From an uncultured Pseudomonadota bacterium (GTDB lineage Bacteria > Pseudomonadota > Gammaproteobacteria > Burkholderiales > SG8-41): a stretch of 26,054 bases of DNA. This document shows, one piece after another, positions 1 to 6,998 of this stretch; position 1 is the stretch's first letter, and the number at the start of each line of letters is the position of its first letter. The DNA is taken from contig CAMPGR010000040.1 in assembly GCA_946885605.1 (NCBI GenBank), positions 1 to 26,054 on the forward strand, written 5' to 3'. Under the pieces are notes generated by a model. That model ran no database searches, was not told the DNA's origin, and saw nothing but the letters and a program-made list of their open reading frames with translations. The position numbers were made by a program, and so were the translations under genes.

Positions 1-450
1 ATGCGAAACGGGCCAGGCGACGCTCGGGCGGGCAGCATCCGCTGCGCGCAGGCATTCGGCGTGAAAGTCCGTATCCCCAACGAGGAACGGCCACCACACT
101 GCGTCGAGGGGCGACTCGGCGGAAGCGACCGAGATGCGCGTCTGGAGCAGCGCGAGCGGGCGGCCCTCCGTGCTGTCGAGGAGCCACAGCTCGACGCGAT
201 CGGCCTGCGGGAACGGCAACGGCGGTCGCGCATTCACCGCTTCCATGAGGGCTGCCGAATCCGCCGGGCTGAAGCGGTACCCGGCATCGAGCCACCCTCC
301 CACCGGCCACAGCCGGCCTTCGCGGTTGCGCAGGCGCACCCTCCAGTGCTCGCCGTCGACGGTGTAAGCAAGGGCGTGGCCGACATCCACCACATGGAGC
401 ATGCCGCGATACGGCGAGAGCTGTCGCTGGCTGTAATACCGTGCGTTCAT
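1..450 (-). CDS. Unrecognised protein, 3' end beyond window edge
   Basis: Reading the minus strand from the ATG at 450 gives 150 codons with no stop before the window edge, so the C-terminus is missing. The product begins MNARYYSQRQLSPYRG and continues with DGEHWRVRLRNREGRLWPVG. It is rich in Trp, Arg and Leu, and shows no signal peptide or membrane segment. Its start overlaps the stop of the 54-aa ORF upstream by four bases (ATGA), which points to translational coupling in one operon. The reading frame keeps an ordinary mix of residues over its whole length, unlike the arginine/proline/alanine-rich shadow frames opposite. I do not recognise the family and assign no function. The pair is divergent from the NUDIX gene at 661. 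Confidence 0.72.
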   Translation of the reverse strand, partial: MNARYYSQRQLSPYRGMLHVVDVGHALAYTVDGEHWRVRLRNREGRLWPVGGWLDAGYRFSPADSAALMEAVNARPPLPFPQADRVELWLLDSTEGRPLALLQTRISVASAESPLDAVWWPFLVGDTDFHAECLRAADAARPSVAWPVSH

Positions 451-611
451 GATCGCGCGCGCTCGACGCGGTTAAGCTCCTCGATCAACTCCAGCTCGAT
501 CTCGAAGAACGAATCACATGCGTCCGCGAGATCGGAGCTCGCGTTCCTGATCTCGGAGCGGCTTCTCGACCGGTCGAACCGGGACGGCATTTGCACGAGC
601 AGCGGATGCAT
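447..611 (-). CDS. Small 54-aa acidic protein, coupled to downstream gene
   Basis: Short minus-strand ORF from ATG at 611 to TGA at 447. The product starts MHPLLVQMPSRFDRSRSR and its second half (FFEIELELIEELNRVE) looks like an acidic amphipathic helix. Its stop overlaps the start of the next gene as ATGA, an arrangement typical of real coupled genes, and only about 50 bp separate its start from that of the divergent NUDIX gene. No strong ribosome binding site is visible, and an internal ATG at codon 8 is an alternative start. Family and function are not recognised. It could be a small partner or chaperone of the downstream product, or simply a leader ORF. Confidence 0.5.
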   Translation of the reverse strand: MHPLLVQMPSRFDRSRSRSEIRNASSDLADACDSFFEIELELIEELNRVERARS

Positions 612-626
612 CAGGCGTACGGGCGC

Positions 627-640
627 GTGTATAGTTACAC
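627..640. promoter_or_regulatory. Inverted repeat between divergent genes
   Basis: Perfect 5-bp inverted repeat GTGTA-N4-TACAC in the 49-bp space between the divergent starts at 611 and 661. It contains TATAGT (630-635), a possible -10 element for the NUDIX gene, though no matching -35 is visible. An operator overlapping a promoter is plausible but unproven. Confidence 0.3.
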
Positions 641-660
641 ACTTCGACTCATTCTATCCC

Positions 661-1209
661 ATGAAATTCTGCAGCGATTGTGGCGCCGCGGTGACGCAGC
701 GCGTGCCGCCCGGCGACACGCTACCCCGCTACGTGTGCGATGCCTGCCACACGATCCATTATCAGAACCCGCGGATGGTGGTGGGCTGCATTCCCGAATG
801 GGAGGACCGCATCCTCCTGTGCCGGCGCGGGATCGAGCCGCGCTACGGGCTGTGGACCGTGCCGGCGGGATTCATGGAAAACGGCGAGACGACGTTCGAG
901 GGCGCGCAGCGCGAAACGCTCGAGGAGGCCAACGCGCGCATCGAGATGGGGCCGCTTTACGCGCTCTACAACATTCCGCATATCAATCAGGTCTACATCC
1001 TGTTCCGTGCGCGTCTGCTCGATCTCGACTTCCGCGCCGGCGCCGAGACGCTCGAGGCACGCCTCTTCGCGGAGCGCGAAATTCCCTGGGACGACATTGC
1101 GTTCGCAACCGTGCGCAACACGCTCAACCATTATTACCAGGACCGCCGGGACGGAGAATACCGCTTTCACATGGGAACGATCACGCCCATGTCGAAGCCG
1201 GCCCGGTGA
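661..1209 (+). CDS. NUDIX hydrolase with N-terminal zinc ribbon
   Basis: 182-aa enzyme predicted to hydrolyse a nucleoside diphosphate linked to another group, with ADP-ribose or NADH-like substrates possible. An N-terminal zinc ribbon has Cys4/Cys7 and Cys26/Cys29. The NUDIX box spans G70-x5-E76-x7-R84-E85-x2-E88-E89 and carries the metal-binding glutamates; the usual last glycine is replaced by Asn91. I chose the ATG at 661 because the protein then begins directly with MKFCSDCG, as expected for this zinc-ribbon subfamily; the open frame further upstream is low-complexity shadow sequence. No clear Shine-Dalgarno precedes it (ATTCTATCCC-ATG). It ends 28 bp before gcdH, so the two may be co-transcribed. 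Exact substrate cannot be read from sequence. Confidence 0.9.
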   Translation: MKFCSDCGAAVTQRVPPGDTLPRYVCDACHTIHYQNPRMVVGCIPEWEDRILLCRRGIEPRYGLWTVPAGFMENGETTFEGAQRETLEEANARIEMGPLYALYNIPHINQVYILFRARLLDLDFRAGAETLEARLFAEREIPWDDIAFATVRNTLNHYYQDRRDGEYRFHMGTITPMSKPAR

Positions 1210-1237
1210 CTCGATCGGGCTTAGCATAGCAGTCCGC

Positions 1238-2413
1238 ATGACCAAAGCTTCCTTTCAATGGGACGATCCGCTGCTCCTCGAAGAGCAGTTGAGCAACGAG
1301 GAGCGCATGGTGCGCGATGCGGCGCGCGCATACTGCCAGGAAAAACTCATGCCGCGCGTTCGGGACGCCAACCGCCACGAGACGTTCGATCGTGCGATCA
1401 TGACCGAAATGGGCGCGCTCGGATTTCTCGGGCCGACCTTGGAAGGCTACGGTTGCGCCGGGGTGAACCATGTCGCCTACGGACTCATCGCACGCGAGGT
1501 GGAACGCGTGGACAGCGGCTATCGCTCGACGCTCTCCGTGCAGTCGAGCCTCGTGATGTACCCCATACACGCCTTCGGCTCGGAGGAACAGAAGCGAAAG
1601 TACCTGCCGAAGCTTGCGAGCGGCGAATGGATCGGCTGCTTCGGATTGACCGAGCCCAACGCGGGGTCTGACCCCGGCGGCATGACGACGCGCGCGCACA
1701 AGGCAGACGGCGGCTACATTCTGCGCGGCGCGAAGATGTGGATCTCCAACGCGCCAATCGCCGAGGTCTTTTTGATCTGGGCCAAGGACGAAGACGACGT
1801 CATCCACGGTTTCCTGCTGGACAAAGGCATGAAGGGGCTCTCCGCGCCGCGCATCGAGGGCAAATTCAGCTTGCGCACTTCCCCGACCGGCGAAGTGGTG
1901 ATGGACGACGTATTCGTGCCGGCGGAGAACGTGCTGCCCGGCGTCTCCGGACTCAAGGGACCTTTCAGCTGCCTCAACAAGGCGCGCTTCGGCATCGCAT
2001 GGGGCGCGCTCGGTGCGGCGGAATTCTGCTGGCACGCGGCGCGCAGCTACACGCTCGAGCGCCGGCAGTTCGGCCGGCCGCTCGCCGCGACCCAGCTCGT
2101 TCAGGTGAAGCTCGCCGACATGCAGACGGAAATCGCCCTGGGACTCGAAGCCGCGTTGCGGCTGGGGCGGCTCATAGATGCGGGCCGGGCGACGCCGGAA
2201 ATGGTTTCATTGGTGAAGCGCAATTCCTGCGGCAAGGCGCTCGCGATCGCCCGCGTGGCGCGCGACATGCACGGCGGCAACGGCATTTCCGACGAATTCC
2301 ATGTCATCCGGCACGTCATGAATCTCGAAGCGGTCAATACATACGAGGGCACCCACGATATTCACGCCCTCATTCTGGGACGCGCGCAGACCGGCATCCA
2401 ATCTTTCGCGTGA
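1238..2413 (+). CDS. gcdH: Glutaryl-CoA dehydrogenase
   Basis: 391-aa FAD enzyme of the acyl-CoA dehydrogenase family that oxidises and decarboxylates glutaryl-CoA to crotonyl-CoA, using ETF as acceptor (lysine, tryptophan and benzoyl-CoA-type catabolism). Diagnostic features: the substrate-binding segment [16 protein letters not shown] (92-107, with Arg96), the FAD/substrate motif [12 protein letters not shown] (134-145), the RRQFGRPL segment (275-282), and the catalytic base Glu370 in [17 protein letters not shown], which is characteristic of GcdH rather than other acyl-CoA dehydrogenases. Length matches the family. The start at 1238 gives [18 protein letters not shown], the usual GcdH N-terminus. 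The stop overlaps the GTG start of the hydrolase gene by four bases. Confidence 0.95.
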   Translation: MTKASFQWDDPLLLEEQLSNEERMVRDAARAYCQEKLMPRVRDANRHETFDRAIMTEMGALGFLGPTLEGYGCAGVNHVAYGLIAREVERVDSGYRSTLSVQSSLVMYPIHAFGSEEQKRKYLPKLASGEWIGCFGLTEPNAGSDPGGMTTRAHKADGGYILRGAKMWISNAPIAEVFLIWAKDEDDVIHGFLLDKGMKGLSAPRIEGKFSLRTSPTGEVVMDDVFVPAENVLPGVSGLKGPFSCLNKARFGIAWGALGAAEFCWHAARSYTLERRQFGRPLAATQLVQVKLADMQTEIALGLEAALRLGRLIDAGRATPEMVSLVKRNSCGKALAIARVARDMHGGNGISDEFHVIRHVMNLEAVNTYEGTHDIHALILGRAQTGIQSFA

Positions 2414-3303
2414 TCTCGTTTCTTTCCCGCTCGTTCACCGGCGCAGTACTGGGCGCTCTTGCATGCACGGCACTTGCCGAGCCCCTACCGGCGGGCGTGG
2501 CGGTCCGCACGCTCGACATTCGCGGAACCCCGATCGAAGTGCACACCTACAAGCCCGCGCACTATTCAGGCGGCGCGCTCCTTGTGACGCTCCACGGCCG
2601 CAACCGCAATGCCGCCGGGTACCTCGCGTACAGCAAACCACTCGCCGAACGACACGGCTTTCTCCTCGTCGCGCCGCTCTTCGAACGCACGCGCTTTCCC
2701 ACGTGGCGTTATCAGTCCGGAGGCATCGCCCGCTATAGCGGCGCACCGGATACGGAGGGCTTCGAGTTGGAAGCACAATCGCTCTGGACCGCGACCATGC
2801 TCCTCGACATCGTGGAGCGCATCAGGGAGGAAGAAGGCGCGTCGGCGCTACCCTATTACCTCCTCGGGCACTCGGCCGGCGCGCAACTCCTCAGCCGCTT
2901 CGCCGCCTTCGTGCCGAACGCGGCAGAGCGCATCGTGATTGCGAATCCGTCCACCTATATCTGGCCCACCCGCGAGGCGCGCTTCCCATTTGGTTTCGGC
3001 GGGATGCCGGCTCCGCTCGGCGACGACGAAGCAATCCGGCGCTATCTGGCGCAGCCTGTCACCCTGTTTCTCGGCTCGGCGGACGTGAAGCACGACGCTT
3101 CGCTCAACGTGACCGAAGGTGCGATGCGCCAGGGCGCGCACCGCTACGGGCGGGGACTCAACGTCTTCCACGCGGCGCGAGCGCTCGCGCGCGATAGAGG
3201 CTGGCCGTTCAACTGGCGGCTCGTCGAGGCGCAGGGCGTGGGGCACAGCGCGCGAGCGATGTACGACAGCGCGGCAGCCGATGTCGCCCTGATCGGCCGC
3301 TAA
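2410..3303 (+). CDS. Exported alpha/beta-hydrolase
   Basis: 297-aa alpha/beta-hydrolase. Codons 1-23 form a signal peptide ([10 protein letters not shown], then a hydrophobic stretch) with a likely signal peptidase I site after TALA; an Ala-Leu-Ala-Cys stretch does not fit the lipobox well. The oxyanion-type strand LLVTLHGR lies near 57-63, the nucleophile elbow is GHSAG (153-157, Ser155), and His279 in GVGHS is the probable catalytic histidine; the acid may be Asp225 or Asp229. The start is the GTG overlapping the gcdH stop (GTGA), since no ATG fits and the signal peptide begins there. It resembles esterase/PHB-depolymerase-like exported hydrolases. Substrate is unknown. Coupling of a periplasmic hydrolase to cytosolic GcdH is curious. 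Confidence 0.8.
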   Translation: MISFLSRSFTGAVLGALACTALAEPLPAGVAVRTLDIRGTPIEVHTYKPAHYSGGALLVTLHGRNRNAAGYLAYSKPLAERHGFLLVAPLFERTRFPTWRYQSGGIARYSGAPDTEGFELEAQSLWTATMLLDIVERIREEEGASALPYYLLGHSAGAQLLSRFAAFVPNAAERIVIANPSTYIWPTREARFPFGFGGMPAPLGDDEAIRRYLAQPVTLFLGSADVKHDASLNVTEGAMRQGAHRYGRGLNVFHAARALARDRGWPFNWRLVEAQGVGHSARAMYDSAAADVALIGR

Positions 3304-3323
3304 GCGTTCCGTTGCGCGTGCAT

Positions 3324-4076
3324 TCAGGGCTTTTGCTTGGGCATGTGCCGCTTGAGCTGTACCGGCTGCGTCTGCTTCGCTCGCATACGGATGTTGAGCA
3401 TTTCCACTGCAACCGAGAACGCCATCGCGAAATAGATGTAGCCCTTGGGAATGTGCAGGCCCGATCCTTCGCCGATCAACGCGAGGCCGATCATGATGAG
3501 GAAGCTCAATGCCAGCATCTTGATCGTCGGATGGCGGTCGACGAAGGTCCCGATCGGGCCCGCCGCGAACATCATGACGACGACCGCGAGAACGATCGCG
3601 ATGATCATGATCGCGACCTGGTCGACCATTCCGACCGCCGTGATCACGGAGTCGAGCGAGAAAACGATGTCGATCATGGCGATCTGCGCGATGATCGAGC
3701 CGAAGGTCGCGGCAACGGGCGCGACGGCGTTCTCCACCTCTTCGCCCTCGAGCGCGTTGTGAATCTCGTGCACGCTCTTCCACAGCAGGAAGAGCCCGCC
3801 GCCGATCAGGATGAGGTCGCGCCAGGAAACCTCCTTTCCTAAGACGGAAAAAAGCGGGTGTGTGAGCGACATGATCCACGTGAGAGAAAGCAGCAGCGCG
3901 ATGCGGGTCAGCATCGCAAATCCGAGGCCGAGGGTGCGGGCCCGCGCGCGCTGGCGTTCCGGCAGACGCCCGACGAGTATCGTGATGAAGATGATGTTGT
4001 CTACGCCGAGCACGATTTCGAGCGCGGCGAGCGTGACGAGCGCGAGCCAGGCTTGTGGATCAAGCAGCCATTCCAT
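3324..4076 (-). CDS. TerC-family integral membrane protein
   Basis: 250-aa inner-membrane protein of the TerC family, members of which are linked to tellurite resistance and, in characterised cases, manganese export or metal loading of exported proteins. It has about seven hydrophobic segments, with conserved acidic residues inside the membrane: Asp26 in LEIVLGVDNIIF and Asp142 in IDIVFSLDSV. The start at 4076 (MEWLLDPQAW) is preferred over one seven codons upstream because GGAGAG lies six bases before it. A TATAAT at 4106-4111 on this strand could be its -10. It is transcribed divergently from the PEP mutase-like gene and converges on the hydrolase gene with a 20-bp gap. Substrate cannot be inferred. 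Confidence 0.9.
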   Translation of the reverse strand: MEWLLDPQAWLALVTLAALEIVLGVDNIIFITILVGRLPERQRARARTLGLGFAMLTRIALLLSLTWIMSLTHPLFSVLGKEVSWRDLILIGGGLFLLWKSVHEIHNALEGEEVENAVAPVAATFGSIIAQIAMIDIVFSLDSVITAVGMVDQVAIMIIAIVLAVVVMMFAAGPIGTFVDRHPTIKMLALSFLIMIGLALIGEGSGLHIPKGYIYFAMAFSVAVEMLNIRMRAKQTQPVQLKRHMPKQKP

Positions 4077-4105
4077 GCACGACTCTCCGGGTGTCAAAGC
4101 ACGGC

Positions 4106-4111
4106 ATTATA
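4106..4111 (-). promoter_or_regulatory. Candidate -10 element of the terC-like gene
   Basis: Perfect TATAAT on the minus strand, 29 bases upstream of the start codon at 4076. No convincing -35 hexamer is visible 16-18 bp further upstream, so it rests on one element only. Confidence 0.3.
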
Positions 4112-4173
4112 GGCACGCTCGCTGTGCTACAGTTCGCGCGTTTTCGCCGACCGACATGACAGGAGGAAGACCG

Positions 4174-5079
4174 ATGCAACGCTCCACCACCCGGCTGCGC
4201 GCGCTCGTGAAACGCGGAAAATTCCTGGAACTGCCCTCCGCCTACGATCCGCTCATCGCGCGGCTTGCCGAAAGCCTCGGCTTTCAGACGGTATACAACG
4301 GCGGCTTCGTAACCGGCGGAGCGACGTGCATCAGCGAGCCGCTCCTGACCATGGACGAGCAGATCCGGGTCGCGGCCGGCATGGCGAAGGCCGTCAGCAT
4401 ACCGGTCATCATGGACGCGGGCGCCGGCTGGGGAGAGCCGCTGCACACGATGCGCACGGTGCGCGAGGCGATCCGTGCCGGCATCGCAGGCGTGCACATC
4501 GAGGACCAGCTCTATCCCAAGCGGGCGCATTATCACACCTACGTTGCGCACAACATCCCGCTCGACGAGTACCGCGACAAGATCCGTCTCGCATGCAGGC
4601 AGCGGGATGCGCTGGACCGCGACTTCGTCATCATCGCGCGCTCGGATGCGTGCCGCATCCAGGGGCTCCAGGAAGCGATCAAGCGCGTCCATGTCGCGGC
4701 CGACGAGGGGGCGGACATGGGGCTTATTTTTCCGCGCGACCATGACGAGGCGGTGAAGACCCCCAAGCTCGCCAAGATCCCGATGATCTATGTTCAGAGC
4801 CGCGGCAACCGGGATAGCCGGCCGCTCTACAACTATGGGCAGTTACGCGACATGGGCTATGCCGGCTGCATCGACGCAATACTCGCTGTCGGGGTGCAGT
4901 TCCACTTCATGCGCCAGGCGCTCACCGAGTTGAAGAAAACCGGCGATTACGGCGGCATAGACGCGGACGATTTCGTTGCCGTGCGCAAGCAGGTGGAAGA
5001 CCTGATCGGCCTCGACGATTATTACCGGATCGAGCGGGAGACGGTCGAGAAGCGGCCGGCGAAGCGGCGCGGCAAATGA
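4174..5079 (+). CDS. Isocitrate lyase/PEP mutase superfamily protein
   Basis: 301-aa TIM-barrel protein of the isocitrate lyase/PEP mutase superfamily, which breaks or rearranges C-C or P-C bonds of alpha-keto acid-like substrates. Recognisable family segments are ELPSAYDPLIARLAESLGF (19-37), the metal-site strand VIMDAGAGWGEP (78-89), VHIEDQ (107-112) with Glu110, and IIARSDA. AGGAGGA six bases before the ATG fixes the start. Two key positions differ from characterised members: the usual Asp-x-Asp of DADTGYG reads D81-A-G83, and the lyase loop KKCGH reads P-K-R-A-H-Y-H (115-121), without the catalytic Cys. It is therefore not a standard (methyl)isocitrate lyase; an oxaloacetate decarboxylase-like or new activity is possible. 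Confidence 0.85.
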   Translation: MQRSTTRLRALVKRGKFLELPSAYDPLIARLAESLGFQTVYNGGFVTGGATCISEPLLTMDEQIRVAAGMAKAVSIPVIMDAGAGWGEPLHTMRTVREAIRAGIAGVHIEDQLYPKRAHYHTYVAHNIPLDEYRDKIRLACRQRDALDRDFVIIARSDACRIQGLQEAIKRVHVAADEGADMGLIFPRDHDEAVKTPKLAKIPMIYVQSRGNRDSRPLYNYGQLRDMGYAGCIDAILAVGVQFHFMRQALTELKKTGDYGGIDADDFVAVRKQVEDLIGLDDYYRIERETVEKRPAKRRGK

Positions 5080-5086
5080 ATTTGCC
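5071..5086. terminator. Hairpin between convergent genes
   Basis: GGCAAAT-GA-ATTTGCC is a perfect 7-bp inverted repeat overlapping the TGA stop at 5077-5079, in the 22-bp gap between convergent genes. No T-run follows on either strand, so it is at best a weak bidirectional terminator or an mRNA-end stabiliser. Confidence 0.35.
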
Positions 5087-5101
5087 CGCCCGGGTTCTCG
5101 C

Positions 5102-5875
5102 CTATTTGCCCTTCCACTGCGGCTTGCGTTTTTCCCGGAACGCGCGCGCGCCTTCTTTCGCGTCTTCGCTCGCGTAGAGCGGCGCGCAGATCTGCTTGCC
5201 GACCTCGAGCGCGGCATCGAGGCCCATGTTCATCGTATGCCGCACGACCTGCCGCACGGCCACGACGGAGAGCGGCGCGCATTCCATGATCTCCTCGGCC
5301 ATGGCGAGCGCGGCAGACAGCAGCTCGCCCGGCGGCACGACGCGGTTCACGAACCCGATCTCGTAGGCGCGCTGCGCGCTGATCGTTTTCCCCGTGAGCA
5401 TGAGCTCCATCGCAAGACGGCTCCCGATCATGTGAACGAGCGGAGGCGACCACGCGACGCCCCGCCCGACCTTGGGCTCGGTAATGCCAAAGCTGGCGTT
5501 TTCGGCGGCGATGCAGAGGTCGCACATCTGCGCGAGCACCCAACCGCCGGCGATGGCTGCGCCGTTCACGGCAGCGATGACCGGCTTGCTGAGATGCAAC
5601 GTATCGCCGAGCGTGGGCAGCGCGGGTACCGCGGCATCGCCCCGGAGCGCAAGCTCCTTCAAGTCCCGTCCCGAAGAAAACGCCTTGTCGCCCGCACCCG
5701 TCAATATTGCGACGCGCAGCTCGGGATCGCGGTCGAACTCGCTGAAAGCCTGTGAGAGCTGCTCGCATGCCGCGGCGTTGATCGCATTACGCTGGTCGGG
5801 GCGGTTGATCGTGATGATGGCGCACCGATCGCGCACTTCGTACAGCACTTCCTTCTGCATCGCCATCGCCGGCAT
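5102..5875 (-). CDS. Enoyl-CoA hydratase/isomerase (crotonase) family
   Basis: 257-aa crotonase-fold protein. The CoA-binding/oxyanion segments are present: AFSSGRDLKEL (65-75), NGAAIAGGWVLAQMCDL (104-120) and ASFGITEPKVG (127-137). Of the two glutamates needed by classical enoyl-CoA hydratases, the second is kept (Glu133), but the position of the first (GGGCELA in hydratases) holds Val113. The protein may therefore be an isomerase, hydrolase or other crotonase activity rather than a hydratase. The start is taken as the ATG at 5875, which shares its A with the TGA of the upstream gene (TGATG); a GTG three bases upstream and ATGs at 5866 and 5860 are alternatives. It is co-transcribed with the carboxymuconolactone decarboxylase-like gene, suggesting a shared catabolic route. 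Confidence 0.88.
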   Translation of the reverse strand: MPAMAMQKEVLYEVRDRCAIITINRPDQRNAINAAACEQLSQAFSEFDRDPELRVAILTGAGDKAFSSGRDLKELALRGDAAVPALPTLGDTLHLSKPVIAAVNGAAIAGGWVLAQMCDLCIAAENASFGITEPKVGRGVAWSPPLVHMIGSRLAMELMLTGKTISAQRAYEIGFVNRVVPPGELLSAALAMAEEIMECAPLSVVAVRQVVRHTMNMGLDAALEVGKQICAPLYASEDAKEGARAFREKRKPQWKGK

Positions 5876-6252
5876 CACGGCTTCATTTCACCGACGACCT
5901 GCTTCGCGACGCGGAAGCAATCGACGCCGACCGGGATGCCGCAATACACCGCGATCTGGATCAGCACGGCGCGCAGTTCCTCCTTCGTGAGGCCGTTTCT
6001 GATCGCCCCGCGCAGATGCAACTCGAACTCGTGCATCTTGCCGAGGGCGGCGAGCATGCCGAGATTCAGGATGCTCCGCTCGCGCCGCGGGAGCGTTTCG
6101 TCGGTCCAGCACAAGCCCCAGCAATACTCGCTGACGATCTCCTGGAAAGGCTTGTTGAACTCGTCCGCGTTCTTCATCGCGCGGTCGACATAGTCATCTC
6201 CCAGAACCGCGCGCCTCACGCCGAGGCCTGCTTCCATCAGCTTCCTGTCCAT
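5875..6252 (-). CDS. Carboxymuconolactone decarboxylase family protein
   Basis: 125-aa, all-helical protein of the CMD/AhpD superfamily. The stretch RRERSILNLGMLAAL (56-70), the helix ELHLRGAIRNGLTKEEL (77-93) and IQIAVYCGIPVG (98-109) match 4-carboxymuconolactone decarboxylase (PcaC) in order and spacing; length is that of PcaC. Cys44 and Cys48 are spaced C-x3-C, not the C-x2-C redox motif of AhpD, so peroxidase activity is not indicated. The start at 6252 is chosen because GAGGAG lies six bases upstream; the open frame extends further upstream without similarity. It is translationally coupled to the crotonase gene. No other protocatechuate-pathway gene is visible, so a true PcaC role is uncertain. 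Confidence 0.85.
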   Translation of the reverse strand: MDRKLMEAGLGVRRAVLGDDYVDRAMKNADEFNKPFQEIVSEYCWGLCWTDETLPRRERSILNLGMLAALGKMHEFELHLRGAIRNGLTKEELRAVLIQIAVYCGIPVGVDCFRVAKQVVGEMKP

Positions 6253-6308
6253 ATCGTGCTCCTCTTCGAAGTAAGCTTGGGGGTGGTGTGGTGCCGTAGT
6301 GGACTGCG

Positions 6309-6340
6309 CATGCCTGATGATCCCGATCAGCAAGGGCATG
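6309..6340. promoter_or_regulatory. Nested inverted repeat upstream of CMD gene
   Basis: Outer arms CATGCC (6309-6314) and GGCATG (6335-6340) enclose inner arms TGAT (6315-6318) and ATCA (6326-6329). It lies about 60-90 bp upstream of the CMD start and could be a regulator binding site or a leader hairpin. The remainder of 6253-6533 shows no gene that I can support; only a 6-bp hairpin CGCTAC-N9-GTAGCG at 6455-6475 stands out. Confidence 0.3.
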
Positions 6341-6533
6341 ATACCGTAACCTGCGGCGTATTCCGGCAGCGCTCCTTTCGCTTTCTGTTCACTGCGGCAT
6401 TCCGAACGGTCATACAAACGAGGAGATCTGCAGAGCGCGCATTGACGCGCAAGGCGCTACAGGAGTGACGTAGCGATTGCCTGACTGGCAACGGCTGCAC
6501 GGTATTGCAGCAGCCGCGCTTCCTTACGCCGCG

Positions 6534-6863
6534 CTATCGGACCCGGATCGCGAGCGCGTAACAGAAGTGCGGCTTCGTGCCCGGGAACGGCGCATCATCG
6601 ACGAGACATGCCAGGTTCGTAAGCGCGTTCGCGCCGCGCTTTGCCGCCTCGGCCTTGAGGGCCGCCACTGCATCCGCGCGCTCCGCGTGCGTCGGGATGT
6701 GGAAGGCGCTACGCCACGACCCGACCCACACGCGCGTCACGATCTCGTAGCGGTCCCGGGCCAACATGCCCGGCTCATAGATGCGCACCTCGTCCGGTGC
6801 GGCCATCGCCATGGATGACATCAGCATCGACGAGAGCACGATAAGCCATGCAGCGGGTTTCAT
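6534..6863 (-). CDS. Small exported protein with two cysteines
   Basis: 109-aa protein with a clear signal peptide (MKPAAWLIVLSSMLMSSMAMA, cleavage after AMA) and therefore a periplasmic mature form of about 88 residues. The C-terminal half, ALKAEAAKRGANALTNLACL followed by a second Cys in HFCYALAIRVR, has the helix-then-strand pattern with paired cysteines seen in RcsF- and YbjQ-like folds; the resemblance is weak and no function is assigned. AAGG lies nine bases before the ATG. Just upstream, TGCGCA-CGA-TGCGCA (6881-6895) forms a small palindromic repeat that might be an operator. It is flanked by intergenic spacers on both sides and appears monocistronic. Confidence 0.75.
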   Translation of the reverse strand: MKPAAWLIVLSSMLMSSMAMAAPDEVRIYEPGMLARDRYEIVTRVWVGSWRSAFHIPTHAERADAVAALKAEAAKRGANALTNLACLVDDAPFPGTKPHFCYALAIRVR

Positions 6864-6962
6864 TGAGCGACCTTATTGGCTGCGCACGATGCGCACGGCA
6901 TCATTCTAGCGCACGGCAAGTCGCGCGATGAACCGCGCACCGCGTCCGTTCGATCGCCCGTA

Positions 6963-6998
6963 TGTAACCCGGCGGCGCACTGCGCCGTCCGAGTTACA
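6963..6998. terminator. Strong hairpin at the 3' end of amtB
   Basis: Outer arms TGTAAC (6963-6968) and GTTACA (6993-6998) enclose an inner GC-rich stem CGGCGC-ACT-GCGCCG. The hairpin overlaps the amtB stop codon at 6994-6996. No T-run follows on the minus strand, so it may act as an mRNA stabiliser or an atypical terminator. Confidence 0.4.

Noticed and set aside
1..660. Long N-terminal extension of the NUDIX gene
   Set aside because: The extension has no domain and lies opposite the coupled minus-strand pair; the zinc ribbon begins right at the ATG at 661.
6455..6475. CGCTAC-N9-GTAGCG hairpin as terminator of the small exported protein gene
   Set aside because: Short stem, no T-run, and more than 50 bases from the stop codon.
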